From JALHNI01 sp044226365 (GTDB lineage Bacteria; Acidobacteriota; Terriglobia; Bryobacterales; Bryobacteraceae): a DNA stretch of 64,000 bases. The notes under the pieces were generated by a model that ran no database searches, was not told the DNA's origin, and worked only from the letters and a program-made list of their open reading frames with translations. The position numbers were made by a program, and so were the translations under genes. Position 1 is the stretch's first letter, and each line of letters opens with the position of its first letter. Positions 52,055-60,112 of this stretch are shown piece after piece. The stretch is from assembly GCA_044226365.1 (NCBI GenBank), contig JBGAHE010000030.1:1-64000 (forward strand), given 5' to 3'.

Positions 52055-53716
52055 TTAAATGGGTGCTATCAAGAACCGTTCCAGCCACTCCATCGCTAAC
52101 AAAACGCTTGCAGACGTCGGCGAATGGCCCGCCCGATGATTCAGTGCTCCTAAATTTCGCCGCTCCCCCAACCGCCCATAGACCTCCTGCCCGGCCAACA
52201 AATACGGCCAGCTCTTGTCACCGTCGCTCGATTCGCCCGCGATCAGCAGAAACGGCCGCGGCGCAATCAATCCCAACAAATCCTGCTGATCCCGATCCGT
52301 GGGACGCTGCCGCCCCAGATACCAGAACGCCTCATAATTCGTGAACTCCAGCGCGATCCCCGGCTCCGACGACACAATCACCCGGATCCGCGAGTCGAAC
52401 GCCGCCGCATACAGCGCCATCTTCCCGCCCAGCGAATGCCCGATGATCCCGATCCGCCTCGCATCGACGTCGGGCCGCGCCGCCACATAGTCCAGCAGCC
52501 GCCGCGCATCCTGAATCCATTTCGCCATCCCCGTCCGCCCCGGATGCCGCGCCGCCAATCGCTCGACTGATTCGTCATAACCCTCGCCGTCGCCCTCCCC
52601 ATACCAACGCACCGCCACCGCTAAAAAGCCCCGCTGCACAGCCAGCTTGGCAAATGCCCGCACGCCGCCCCCGGACCGTCGCCCGCCCAGATTCTCCCCC
52701 GCCGGCGAATCCACGTCATAAAACGGCACCACCACCACCGGCAGCTTCCCCGCCGGTTTCCGTACCGGCTCCATTACCAACACCCGCGCCGTCCAGCCCG
52801 GCTCCACCTCCACATCCAGCAACTCGCCGTTCCACACCGCCTCGCGATACCGCTTCAAACTCCGCGCCGCCACCGGACCCTTCGCCGGCTCCGGCAGCCC
52901 CAACAACTTCGTCCACGCCGCCCGCACCTCGCTCAGTTCCCCCACCGCCGCCGCGGCCTTCATCCCCGCTGGCTTCTCCTGAAACTGCTCGAGCCACGTC
53001 GCGTCCGCCACCGGCAACACCGCCGCCGGCGCCACGCTCCTCACCAACCGGAACCCGGTGTACGGGCTCCGCCGCTCCGGCGCAAACGACGACGTATAGC
53101 CCTTATTCCACTGCCCCCGCGTTGACAGATAAGAGCCGCCGCGAATCAGCCGCTCCACGCCATCGGCCGGCCCCCTCGGATCGCGCACTGAGTCCAGCAA
53201 CGGCTCCGGCGTATACCAGTCCTCGCACCATTCCCAGACATTGCCATAAAGGTCGTGGATCCCCCGCGCATTCGGCTGCCCGCTTCCCACCGGCCTCACC
53301 GCCCCCGTCAGGTAGCGTAGATCATTCACCCCGCCTCCGCGCAGATTCGCCGACGCCAGATCCGTCGGCTGCGCCGCCGCAATGCTCCACTCCGCCCCAG
53401 TCGGCAGCCGATAGCCATTGCAGCCCGCCACCCGCGCCCCGCCCGCGTCGTAACAAGGCCGCAGCCGCTCCCGCACACTCCGTTGATTCGCATAACGCAC
53501 GGCCTCGAACCAGGACACGTTGGTCACCGGATTTTGTCCGCCGCCCGGCCGGCCAAAATCCGCCTCAGTTACCTCGGTCCGCCCCATCAGAAACGCGCCC
53601 ACCCGGGCCGTCTGCTTCAAGCCCGTCGACGAATCCTCGATGGCGATCTCGCTCGCCTCCACTCGCACCATCTCCGCGGGAGCTTGCACCGCCAGTAGAA
53701 CCAGGGTCGCCAACAT
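52055..53716 (-). CDS. exported SUMF1-domain/alpha-beta-hydrolase fusion
   Basis: A 553-aa two-domain protein. After a signal peptide (about 1-14), residues 15-235 form a SUMF1/FGE-like domain: MGRTEVTEADFG, NPVTNVSWFEAVRYAN, GYRLPTGAEW, GNVWEWCEDWY, LIRGGSY and TGFRLVRS. Residues about 300-553 are an alpha/beta hydrolase of dienelactone-hydrolase/acyl-peptidase type with nucleophile elbow G-H-S-L-G-G and late His in NHRAGHSP. The FGE cysteines are missing, so the first domain may be a binding module that presents a substrate to the hydrolase. Divergent from the isomerase-like gene over 28 bp. Confidence 0.85.
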   Translation of the reverse strand: MLATLVLLAVQAPAEMVRVEASEIAIEDSSTGLKQTARVGAFLMGRTEVTEADFGRPGGGQNPVTNVSWFEAVRYANQRSVRERLRPCYDAGGARVAGCNGYRLPTGAEWSIAAAQPTDLASANLRGGGVNDLRYLTGAVRPVGSGQPNARGIHDLYGNVWEWCEDWYTPEPLLDSVRDPRGPADGVERLIRGGSYLSTRGQWNKGYTSSFAPERRSPYTGFRLVRSVAPAAVLPVADATWLEQFQEKPAGMKAAAAVGELSEVRAAWTKLLGLPEPAKGPVAARSLKRYREAVWNGELLDVEVEPGWTARVLVMEPVRKPAGKLPVVVVPFYDVDSPAGENLGGRRSGGGVRAFAKLAVQRGFLAVAVRWYGEGDGEGYDESVERLAARHPGRTGMAKWIQDARRLLDYVAARPDVDARRIGIIGHSLGGKMALYAAAFDSRIRVIVSSEPGIALEFTNYEAFWYLGRQRPTDRDQQDLLGLIAPRPFLLIAGESSDGDKSWPYLLAGQEVYGRLGERRNLGALNHRAGHSPTSASVLLAMEWLERFLIAPI

Positions 53717-53732
53717 CCTATGAGGATAGCGA

Positions 53733-53738
53733 TAGAAT
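53733..53738 (+). promoter_or_regulatory. -10-like hexamer 6 nt before start (leaderless pattern)
   Basis: TAGAAT at 53733-53738 ends six nt before ATG 53745. The intergenic region is only 28 bp, so any -35 element lies inside the divergent fusion gene. Confidence 0.5.
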
Positions 53739-53744
53739 CAGCGC

Positions 53745-54644
53745 ATGATCTCCCGCCGTCATCTGTTGTGCGCTCCGTTTGCGGCGCCCCTGCTCGCGCT
53801 CGATCCCGCGAAGATCAAGCTCGGCATCTCCATCGACGAAATCGACGACGACCCCCAAACCGTCGTCCGCTTCATGAAGGAGTTCGGCCTGCGCTACGCC
53901 GAGATCCGCAACGTCTGGGGCAAGTACAACACCGCGCTCCCCGTCGAAAAGCTGCGTGAGCTCCGCGGCATCTTCGACGAACACGGCATCACCACTTCCG
54001 TCCTCGCCACCGGCTTCTTCAAGATTTCGCTCCCGCCCGACACCGCCGCCGGCCGCGAAACCCTCGACAAGCAATGGCAGTTACTCGACGGCGCCATGGA
54101 ACGCGCCGCCGTCATGGGCACCAGGACCATCCGCACCTTCGCTTTCACTTACAAAGATCACGAGAAGCCGGACCCCGCCGCCTACCCGCGCATCTATGAG
54201 TTAGTCCGCGAATCGGCCCGCCGCGCCAAAGTCCGCGGCTTCAAACTCGCACTCGAGAACGTCAACCACAGCTACGTCTGGTCCTCCACCGAAGCCGCCG
54301 CCCTCCTGAAGGCCGTCCCCGAAAGCAACCTCGGCCTCACCTGGGACCCTAACAACGCCCGCCAGTCTGGCGACCAGCCCTTCCCCGAAGGCTTCAAGCG
54401 CCTCGACCCCGCCCGCATCTTCAACGTCCACCTCCGCGACTTCCGCCAAGGAGCCAACGGCGAAATCGAATGGTGCGCCGTCGGCGAAGGCGAGATGGAC
54501 AACCTCGGCCAGATCCGTGCCCTCCGGAAAGCCGGCTATCAGGACGCCTTCACCCTCGAAACTCACTACAAGAGTCCGCAGGGCAAGCAGCACGCCAGCC
54601 GCACATCCATCACCGGTTTACTCAAAGTCATCGAGCGCGTCTAA
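53745..54644 (+). CDS. Tat-exported sugar phosphate isomerase/epimerase-like protein
   Basis: A 299-aa xylose-isomerase-like TIM barrel. The leader SRRHLLCAPFAAPLLAL suggests Tat export or a lipoprotein. Metal-site motifs of the family are visible: LALENVNHSYVWSS (Glu/Asn), LTWDPNNARQSGD (Asp), IFNVHLRDF (His) and FTLETHYK (Glu). Family members interconvert keto sugars or inositol-type compounds, and exported forms accompany Gfo/Idh/MocA and DUF1080 proteins in this lineage. ATG 53745 supported by TAGAAT six nt upstream. Followed by a GC-rich terminator-type hairpin. Confidence 0.87.
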   Translation: MISRRHLLCAPFAAPLLALDPAKIKLGISIDEIDDDPQTVVRFMKEFGLRYAEIRNVWGKYNTALPVEKLRELRGIFDEHGITTSVLATGFFKISLPPDTAAGRETLDKQWQLLDGAMERAAVMGTRTIRTFAFTYKDHEKPDPAAYPRIYELVRESARRAKVRGFKLALENVNHSYVWSSTEAAALLKAVPESNLGLTWDPNNARQSGDQPFPEGFKRLDPARIFNVHLRDFRQGANGEIEWCAVGEGEMDNLGQIRALRKAGYQDAFTLETHYKSPQGKQHASRTSITGLLKVIERV

Positions 54645-54674
54645 ACGAAAAGCCAGCCGGCGAGCCGGCTGGCC
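54644..54674 (-). terminator. rho-independent terminator of the PEP-CTERM gene
   Basis: GCCAGCCGGC (54653-54662) and GCCGGCTGGC (54665-54674) make a perfect stem. On the minus strand it is followed by TTTTCGTTT (54652-54644), the canonical terminator T-tract, 30 nt after the stop of the PEP-CTERM gene. On the plus strand the hairpin may also end the isomerase transcript, but without a T-tract. Confidence 0.82.
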
Positions 54675-54703
54675 TCAAGCACTCTCTGTCGAGCGATGGA
54701 AGA

Positions 54704-55537
54704 CTAATTCCGCTGTTTCCGGCGCAAAGCCCAAGCCGCGGCCAAGGCTCCGCCCGCTAACAAGCCCGTCGACGGCTCCGGCACCTCTCCCGAATTCGCC
54801 GCAAACGAATCCACCAAGCCGTCCGTCGAGTTACCCATCCCCCGCTGCACCGCGACAATTGAGTTGCCACCGTACGTTAGCGGACCCAGCGAGTTGGGAT
54901 CGAGCGCATTCAACCGCGTTACATTCAGCAAACCCTCCACGCTGATAAACAACTCGCCATTCGTCAGCGCATGGAACACCACCACGCCGGCCGGCAACGC
55001 GGGGCCGTCGCCCGCCAACGCGGTCTTCTGCGCGCTCAAGCTCGGCCCGTAGATGCCATCGGCGCCCGGCGCATTCAACCGCGCCAGCACCGATCCGGTG
55101 CCGCCGCCGCTACCGCTATGGCTGCCGCTGCCGTTCCCCGAAGGCGAAGCAATCGAACTCAGCGAGTAAGTCGACGCCGACGTGCCCCACTTCATGATCA
55201 CGCCGGGCAGCGTCCCGGGCGAACTCTGTTGATTGCCGTTTCCCGAAAACTGCGCCGCCATCCCCAGAACCACATCGCCCACTTGCCACGTACTGCAGGC
55301 CGTGCCGCACTCCGTCAGTAAGCCACTCGTCACCGTCAACAGGGTGGAGTAAATATCGAAGTTGATCGCGCCCGCTCCGCGCACGTAACTATCGCCTAAT
55401 GTGACTGAGTTACCTTGATAGGTCCACCCATCCGCCACCGGCGCGCCGGAAAACAACGCGGCTTGCGCACTCACCGTCCCAAGTAAGTAAGCCAACGCCA
55501 TCACGGGCGCGTGCTTGGAGAGCCAATTCAATTTCAC
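54704..55537 (-). CDS. PEP-CTERM surface protein
   Basis: A 277-aa secreted protein with signal peptide (ending VSAQA) and a C-terminal PEP-CTERM sorting signal: VPEPSTG, a hydrophobic helix (LLAGGALAAAWAL) and the basic RRKQRN end. Such proteins are cut by an exosortase (XrtA type) and usually tied to exopolysaccharide. The body is Gly/Ser/Asn-rich and beta-like with a low-complexity GSGSHSGSGGGTGS patch. No exosortase gene lies in this window. Start GTG 55537 with AGGAGGAG seven nt upstream and a strong promoter at 55570-55597. Terminated by the hairpin at 54644-54674. Confidence 0.9.
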   Translation of the reverse strand: MKLNWLSKHAPVMALAYLLGTVSAQAALFSGAPVADGWTYQGNSVTLGDSYVRGAGAINFDIYSTLLTVTSGLLTECGTACSTWQVGDVVLGMAAQFSGNGNQQSSPGTLPGVIMKWGTSASTYSLSSIASPSGNGSGSHSGSGGGTGSVLARLNAPGADGIYGPSLSAQKTALAGDGPALPAGVVVFHALTNGELFISVEGLLNVTRLNALDPNSLGPLTYGGNSIVAVQRGMGNSTDGLVDSFAANSGEVPEPSTGLLAGGALAAAWALRRKQRN

Positions 55538-55569
55538 TTAGTAACTCCTCCTACGGAATGTAAGCGGAG

Positions 55570-55612
55570 TCTATACGCCGTATTACGGTTTGGTCAATAG
55601 CGGTATTCCGGC
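55570..55612 (-). promoter_or_regulatory. promoter with twin operator-like dyads for the PEP-CTERM gene
   Basis: On the minus strand, TTGACC (55597-55592) and TATAGA (55575-55570) with a 16-bp spacer form a strong promoter 26 nt or so before the gene's leader. Two related inverted repeats, CCGTATTACGG (55578-55588, plus strand) inside the spacer and CGGTATTCCGG (55601-55611) just upstream of the -35, share C(C/G)GTATT(A/C)CGG. Two copies of a dyad around a -35 box suggest a dimeric regulator. Confidence 0.6.
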
Positions 55613-55925
55613 GACGAACGAGGTGCTATTGCTCCCGGCAATGCCTACCGGCGGACCCTGTCGGGAAACCGCTCACCCTCGTTTGTGGGCCGCTTCACCA
55701 GTACCCCTGGACCAAAATGAACAAGTTTTCATTGAGAATTCTCAACATCCGGACCCTTGCAGACCCCGACCCGCCCCGAGTCGCCCGCCCCTCACGATGG
55801 AGCCATTGCCCGGCGCCCACGCGGGGATCGATCCCCGCACTGCATTCCCCCCTCAGACCGCCTCGATCCCGGAATAAACCTTCACCAGCGGCTCGCCCAA
55901 CCCGCCTCAGCGGCTTGCTTCCCGC
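55613..55925. other. 313-bp intergenic region, no gene seen
   Basis: The region between the PEP-CTERM promoter and the cytochrome gene end contains no credible coding frame. It holds CCCCT/AAAACT-type short repeats and the 3' side of the cytochrome gene. I see no further feature. Confidence 0.35.
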
Positions 55926-56459
55926 CTAGTATTTGGGGCTCTTTCCGGTCACCCGCGGATCCGGAAAGAAGCCGTCCCGGTTCGGCATCTTCACCGCCGG
56001 CAATGTCTTGGCGTCCAAACGCTCGTCCTGCTTCACGATACCGTTGACGAAGAGGACATACGCCGTGATCGCGTAGTACTCGTCCACCTTCAGCGAATGC
56101 GGATTGTCGTAGGGCATCGCCCGCCGCACATAGTCGAATACGCCTGCCGCATAGGGCCAATAGCTCCCCACCGTCCGCACCGGCTTTGACGATGCCAGCG
56201 TCCCCACGCCGCCCGCCAATGCGGGATATCCCTGCTCGCCATCGCCCTTCAGTTCCGGACCATGACAGGTCGCGCAATGCTTCTCATACAGCGGCTGACC
56301 TTCCTTCGCCGTCCCGCCACCCGCCGGCAACCCCGCTCCCCGCGCCGAGACCGAATAGTCGCGCGCCGCAATCTCCGCCGGCGTCGCCGCCCGCCCCGTC
56401 CCGTACTTCTGCGCCCACGCCATCCCCGTAAACGCCAACAGCAAGAGTGACTTACGCAT
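55926..56459 (-). CDS. periplasmic monohaem cytochrome c (sulfite-dehydrogenase partner)
   Basis: A 177-aa class I cytochrome c with signal peptide (residues 1-16). The haem motif is C62-A-T-C65-H66, and the methionine ligand is probably in RRAMPYDNPHSL. It resembles SoxD/SorB-type cytochromes. Its start overlaps the end of the molybdoenzyme gene by 8 bp, so it is the likely electron acceptor of that enzyme, passing electrons to the respiratory chain. Confidence 0.88.
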   Translation of the reverse strand: MRKSLLLLAFTGMAWAQKYGTGRAATPAEIAARDYSVSARGAGLPAGGGTAKEGQPLYEKHCATCHGPELKGDGEQGYPALAGGVGTLASSKPVRTVGSYWPYAAGVFDYVRRAMPYDNPHSLKVDEYYAITAYVLFVNGIVKQDERLDAKTLPAVKMPNRDGFFPDPRVTGKSPKY

Positions 56460-57627
56460 TTTTCACCTTCCCGTCCGTCCCGATCCGCCACACCTTGATG
56501 CCGTTATGGTGATAGCCGGACCGCGTCCCCCGTACCGCCACCAACTCTTCCGTCGTCGGCTGCACATAGCCCGTCTCATCCGTCGCCCGCGAACTGATGT
56601 CCACCGGTTGGCCATCCCACTTCCACGGCAGGCGGAATCGCGTAAACGCCTTGCTCAGCCGCGGCTCATCGAGCGTCGCCGCCTGCCAGGTCTTCCCGCC
56701 ATCCGCCGACACTTCCACTTTGTCGATCTTGCCGCGCCCACTCCACGCGATCCCCGTGATCTCGACAAAACCCGGCGTCGTCGTCTGTCCGCCCGAAGGG
56801 CGCAGGATCACGCTCTTCGCGTCCATGTCAAAAGTGAACTGACGCGCCTTGCCGTCCGCCATCAGATCCGTGTAGTGCGCCGTCTCTTCGCGCGAGTTCA
56901 TCGGCTCGGTGGACACCATCAGCCGCCGTAGCCACTTGATCGACGCGTTGCCTTCCCACCCGGGCAGCAACAACCGCAGCGGATAACCCTGTTCCGGCCG
57001 CAGCGCTTCGCCGTTCTGGCCGTAAACGAGCATGGCGTCGTCCAGACACTTCGCCAGCGGCACACTGCGCGCCATCAGGCACGCATCGCCGCCCTCGGCG
57101 ATCACCCACGCCGCCTCCGGCTTCACCCCGGCTTCCTCCAGCACCGTCTTGAGCAACACGCCGGTCCATTCGCTGCAACTCGCCAGCCCATGGCTCCGTT
57201 GTGCCGTGTCGGCCGGGTTTACCCACTCGGACCCCGAATTCCCCGAACACTCCAGAAAATGAATTCGCGAGACCGAAGGCAGGCGCTTCAGCGCCTCCAT
57301 CGTAAAGATCTGGTCCCGCTCCACCAGCCCATGCACCAGCAGTTCATGCTTGGCCGGATCGATCTTCGGCACGCCCGCATGATGCCGCTCAAAATGCAGG
57401 GGCGCCGGTGTAATGATGCCGTAGGTCTCTTCCAGCGGAGTGCGGCTCCCGCCCGTTGCCGGAGTCGGCGTTTTGAACGCCCGCGCCGCCTTCTCAAATG
57501 GCGACCGCTGGCCATACTCGCTCATCGGTGCGCCAATGTCGCTGGGCGCCGCTGTCTTTTGCTTCGAACACGAAGTCAGAACCGCCGCGCCCAGCGCCAG
57601 GAATCCCCGTCGATCACGCTTTGCCAT
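56452..57627 (-). CDS. soxC: sulfite dehydrogenase/SoxC-type molybdopterin oxidoreductase
   Basis: A 391-aa molybdopterin enzyme of the sulfite oxidase/SoxC family that would oxidise sulfite or a sulfur-compound intermediate in the periplasm. The molybdenum ligand is Cys127 in HFLECSGNSG, followed by WVIAEGGDACLM and the C-terminal dimerisation domain (TGIAWSGRGKIDKVEVSADGG split after 20). The N-terminus has a twin arginine and an LTSC lipobox (Cys20), suggesting a Tat-exported lipoprotein. It overlaps the cytochrome c gene by 8 bp. soxC or sorA naming cannot be separated; no other sox genes are present. Confidence 0.87.
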   Translation of the reverse strand: MAKRDRRGFLALGAAVLTSCSKQKTAAPSDIGAPMSEYGQRSPFEKAARAFKTPTPATGGSRTPLEETYGIITPAPLHFERHHAGVPKIDPAKHELLVHGLVERDQIFTMEALKRLPSVSRIHFLECSGNSGSEWVNPADTAQRSHGLASCSEWTGVLLKTVLEEAGVKPEAAWVIAEGGDACLMARSVPLAKCLDDAMLVYGQNGEALRPEQGYPLRLLLPGWEGNASIKWLRRLMVSTEPMNSREETAHYTDLMADGKARQFTFDMDAKSVILRPSGGQTTTPGFVEITGIAWSGRGKIDKVEVSADGGKTWQAATLDEPRLSKAFTRFRLPWKWDGQPVDISSRATDETGYVQPTTEELVAVRGTRSGYHHNGIKVWRIGTDGKVKNA

Positions 57628-57672
57628 GGGAACAAACGTAACACGGCTCCCCGCGTTACGTTTCCCGTTTTT

Positions 57673-59028
57673 CTAGCGTTTTACAGCGATCGTCGCGTTC
57701 GCCTGCGTCGCTTGCCCGCCGATCCGCAGCACCACCGGCACATTGCCATCCGCCGTACTCGCCGGAATGCGCACGTTGATCTGATACAGCCCGGAGATCG
57801 ATCCCGGCGATACGCCCGCGTAGAGCACATCGGAGGCCGCCAGCGTCGTCCCGCCCACCGTCACCGTCACCGTGTCGCGCGTGGGCGCCACCGCCGTCGG
57901 CACCTCGCCCGCTTGCCACACCGGATTCGTCGCGCCCAAGCCGGTCGCATACAGCAGCACCACGTCGCCCGGCTTCACCGGCGTCGCTCCCGGCACCACC
58001 GTCGGATCGGCCGCAATCGCGAAGTTCGCCTGCCGCGCCGCGATCGCCGTGCCGTTGAACGTGAAGAACGCCGGCGCATTGGCCAGCACCGTAATGGGCA
58101 GCGGGTCGCTCTTGCTCTCACTCGCCGTCCCCGGATTGCGGATCACCGTCACCGTCGTACTGCCCGGCCCGGTCGTCGTTGGCAACTGCGCGTTGATCTG
58201 CGTGCCATTCACGTAGAGTACCGGCGCCCGCTGGCCGCCCACCTCCACGGCGATGCAGCCCAAAGTCGTCGCATAGCGCCCGTTCACGAAGTCCAGGGAA
58301 CTGGCCTCCCGAACACCTGTCGCCGTGTTGAACGCCGACCCCGCAATCGTGAAGATGCCATTCATGGCGAACGTATTGGCTCTGCCGCTGGCCGCGTCTG
58401 CCACCGCTCGCACCGTTGGTTTTGCGCTCGTTGTACAAGTGCCGTCCGCGCTCACCTTGAGCGTTGACGCATAGATGTAATCGCCTGTGTTGGTGCCATT
58501 GTTATTCGCTGCATTGCCCACCACGTAGAAGATTACGTCTCCCACGTCGGTGCTCGGCGGCGTCCACTCTACCGTCCACTCCGCGCCGTCGGATTGCCCA
58601 GGAAATGTCGAGGCCGCCACATGCGTCGCGAATTCCGCCTCCGTGCCGCACGGCGCCGGAGTACTCGCCGGCGCACACGTCACCCGAATCGAGTTCGCCA
58701 CCGGCGTGAACGTCCCCGCCTGCTTCGTCTCATCGCTCACCAAACGCGATGCCAGCTCGAACCCCCACCGTTGCGCCGTCGGATGCGTCAGACGTACGCG
58801 AATCAGCTGCTTTACTCCAGGGCGATACGGCGACGTTTGGATCGTCACCCGCCCCAACCCGTCCGGGTTCACCGTCACACCGGTGCGGTGACAGGCCGTA
58901 CAGGACAGCCCCCCATCCACCGCAATGTTGGCTCTCTGCGCCAACGGACCCGTCGAAAATGCATGTAAGGCGCCGGGCAGACACACGGCGGCCAGCATCA
59001 ATGGAACCAGTCGTTCCAGAAAACGCAT
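57673..59028 (-). CDS. exported reeler/cytochrome-like protein with TIGR03437 C-terminal domain
   Basis: A 451-aa secreted protein. Signal peptide about 1-23. A C-T-A-C-H motif near residue 43 (CTACHRTG) suggests a haem site, followed by a reeler/choice-anchor-like beta domain (about 60-200). The C-terminal 230 residues match the Solibacter TIGR03437 domain: VVLLYATGLGATNPVWQAGE, then VTVTVGGTTL, LYAGVSPGSISGLYQINVRIP and VVLRIGGQATQ. This C-terminal domain is the best lineage marker in the window. The function is unknown; secretion or surface anchoring is possible. GGGGAG lies nine nt before the ATG. Confidence 0.85.
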   Translation of the reverse strand: MRFLERLVPLMLAAVCLPGALHAFSTGPLAQRANIAVDGGLSCTACHRTGVTVNPDGLGRVTIQTSPYRPGVKQLIRVRLTHPTAQRWGFELASRLVSDETKQAGTFTPVANSIRVTCAPASTPAPCGTEAEFATHVAASTFPGQSDGAEWTVEWTPPSTDVGDVIFYVVGNAANNNGTNTGDYIYASTLKVSADGTCTTSAKPTVRAVADAASGRANTFAMNGIFTIAGSAFNTATGVREASSLDFVNGRYATTLGCIAVEVGGQRAPVLYVNGTQINAQLPTTTGPGSTTVTVIRNPGTASESKSDPLPITVLANAPAFFTFNGTAIAARQANFAIAADPTVVPGATPVKPGDVVLLYATGLGATNPVWQAGEVPTAVAPTRDTVTVTVGGTTLAASDVLYAGVSPGSISGLYQINVRIPASTADGNVPVVLRIGGQATQANATIAVKR

Positions 59029-59157
59029 AGTAGTTAACTCCCCAATTCAGAGGCCCTGATGAAGCACGGGCGATGCAGGAGAATGTATACCAATAGGTCG
59101 AGGCCCGCAAGGAACATGAAGAGTAAATAATTGAATAGTGAAGGAATTAACAAGCCA

Positions 59158-59187
59158 TTGACACGCTCAGCCCCCCTGCCTGATACT
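59158..59187 (+). promoter_or_regulatory. feoA promoter, near-leaderless
   Basis: TTGACA (59158-59163) and GATACT (59182-59187) with an 18-bp spacer precede ATG 59197. The predicted start of transcription falls about 3 nt before the ATG, leaving no room for a Shine-Dalgarno sequence. Confidence 0.6.
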
Positions 59188-59196
59188 CGCAGCGTA

Positions 59197-59424
59197 ATGA
59201 CGCTTGCTGCCCTTCGCATCGGCGAGTCCGCCACCCTCGACCGCCTCGACCTTCCCGAAGCCTTCAGCCAGCGTCTCATGCAGCTCGGTTTCGTCCCCGG
59301 CGTCGTCGTCGAAGCCGCCAATGCCGCCCCCGGCGGCGACCCTCGCGTCTACCGGGTCGACGGTTCCGAAATCGCCCTCCGCCGCGAAACCGCTTCCCAT
59401 CTCATCTGTTCGCCCCTCTCCTGA
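59197..59424 (+). CDS. feoA: ferrous iron transport protein A
   Basis: A 75-aa SH3-like FeoA protein that assists FeoB-dependent Fe(II) uptake. It reads TLAALRIGESATLDRL, then RLMQLGFVPGVVVEAAN and ALRRETASHLI, the usual FeoA pattern. A longer in-frame start (TTG 59131) adds 22 improbable residues and would cover the promoter, so ATG 59197 is used. bfr follows after 152 bp, then feoB. Confidence 0.9.
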   Translation: MTLAALRIGESATLDRLDLPEAFSQRLMQLGFVPGVVVEAANAAPGGDPRVYRVDGSEIALRRETASHLICSPLS

Positions 59425-59576
59425 TCCCCAACGCATTTCTGTCAAGTCTTCTTTTGCGGAAAGTCAGTTGCAGGAATGGCCTAGTACCCGACCCCTCCCG
59501 CAGTTTCGTGTGCAACTCATTCGCCCCGCCCCACTTCCACCTTCCCGGCTTTCATTTGGCTGTTAAGCTATGAGGA

Positions 59577-60053
59577 ATGAAGGGCAGCGCGAAAGTCATC
59601 GATTGTCTCCAGGAATCGCTCAAGGCGGAGCTCACCGCCATCAGCCAGTACATCCTGCACGCCGAGATGTGCGAGAACTGGGGCTACGGCAAGCTCGCTA
59701 AGATCACCAAAATGGAAGCCATCGGCGAAATGAAGCACGCCGAAAAGCTTTTAGAACGAATGCTTTTCCTGGATGGTTCGCCGAACATGCAGGAACTGTA
59801 CCCGCTGAAGATCGGGCAGACCGTCAAAGAGCAGCTCGAGAACGACCTCGCTCTCGAAGTCGAAGCCATCAAGCGCCTCAACGCGGCCATCGCCACCTCC
59901 GTCGCCGAACATGACAATGGTTCGCGGGAACTCCTCGAGCTCATCCTCAAGGACGAAGAAGAACACGCCGACCGCCTCGAAGCTCAGCTGCATTTGATCG
60001 CGGAAATGGGCTATCCACACTATTTAGCCCAACAAGTAGAACCAGAAGCTTAG
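59577..60053 (+). CDS. bfr: bacterioferritin
   Basis: A 158-aa 24-mer iron-storage haemoferritin. All residues of the diiron ferroxidase centre are at their classical positions: Glu18, Glu51, His54, Glu94, Glu127 and His130. Met52 is the axial haem ligand, so it is a true bacterioferritin rather than a Dps-like protein. It sits between feoA and feoB, coupling ferrous iron uptake with storage. The ATG is preceded by a TATGAGGA element. Confidence 0.96.
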   Translation: MKGSAKVIDCLQESLKAELTAISQYILHAEMCENWGYGKLAKITKMEAIGEMKHAEKLLERMLFLDGSPNMQELYPLKIGQTVKEQLENDLALEVEAIKRLNAAIATSVAEHDNGSRELLELILKDEEEHADRLEAQLHLIAEMGYPHYLAQQVEPEA

Positions 60054-60112
60054 AAATCTGTTACGGCGGGCGCGCCGACGGCGGTAGACTGTAGTTGCAG
60101 TTGAATGTCGTT

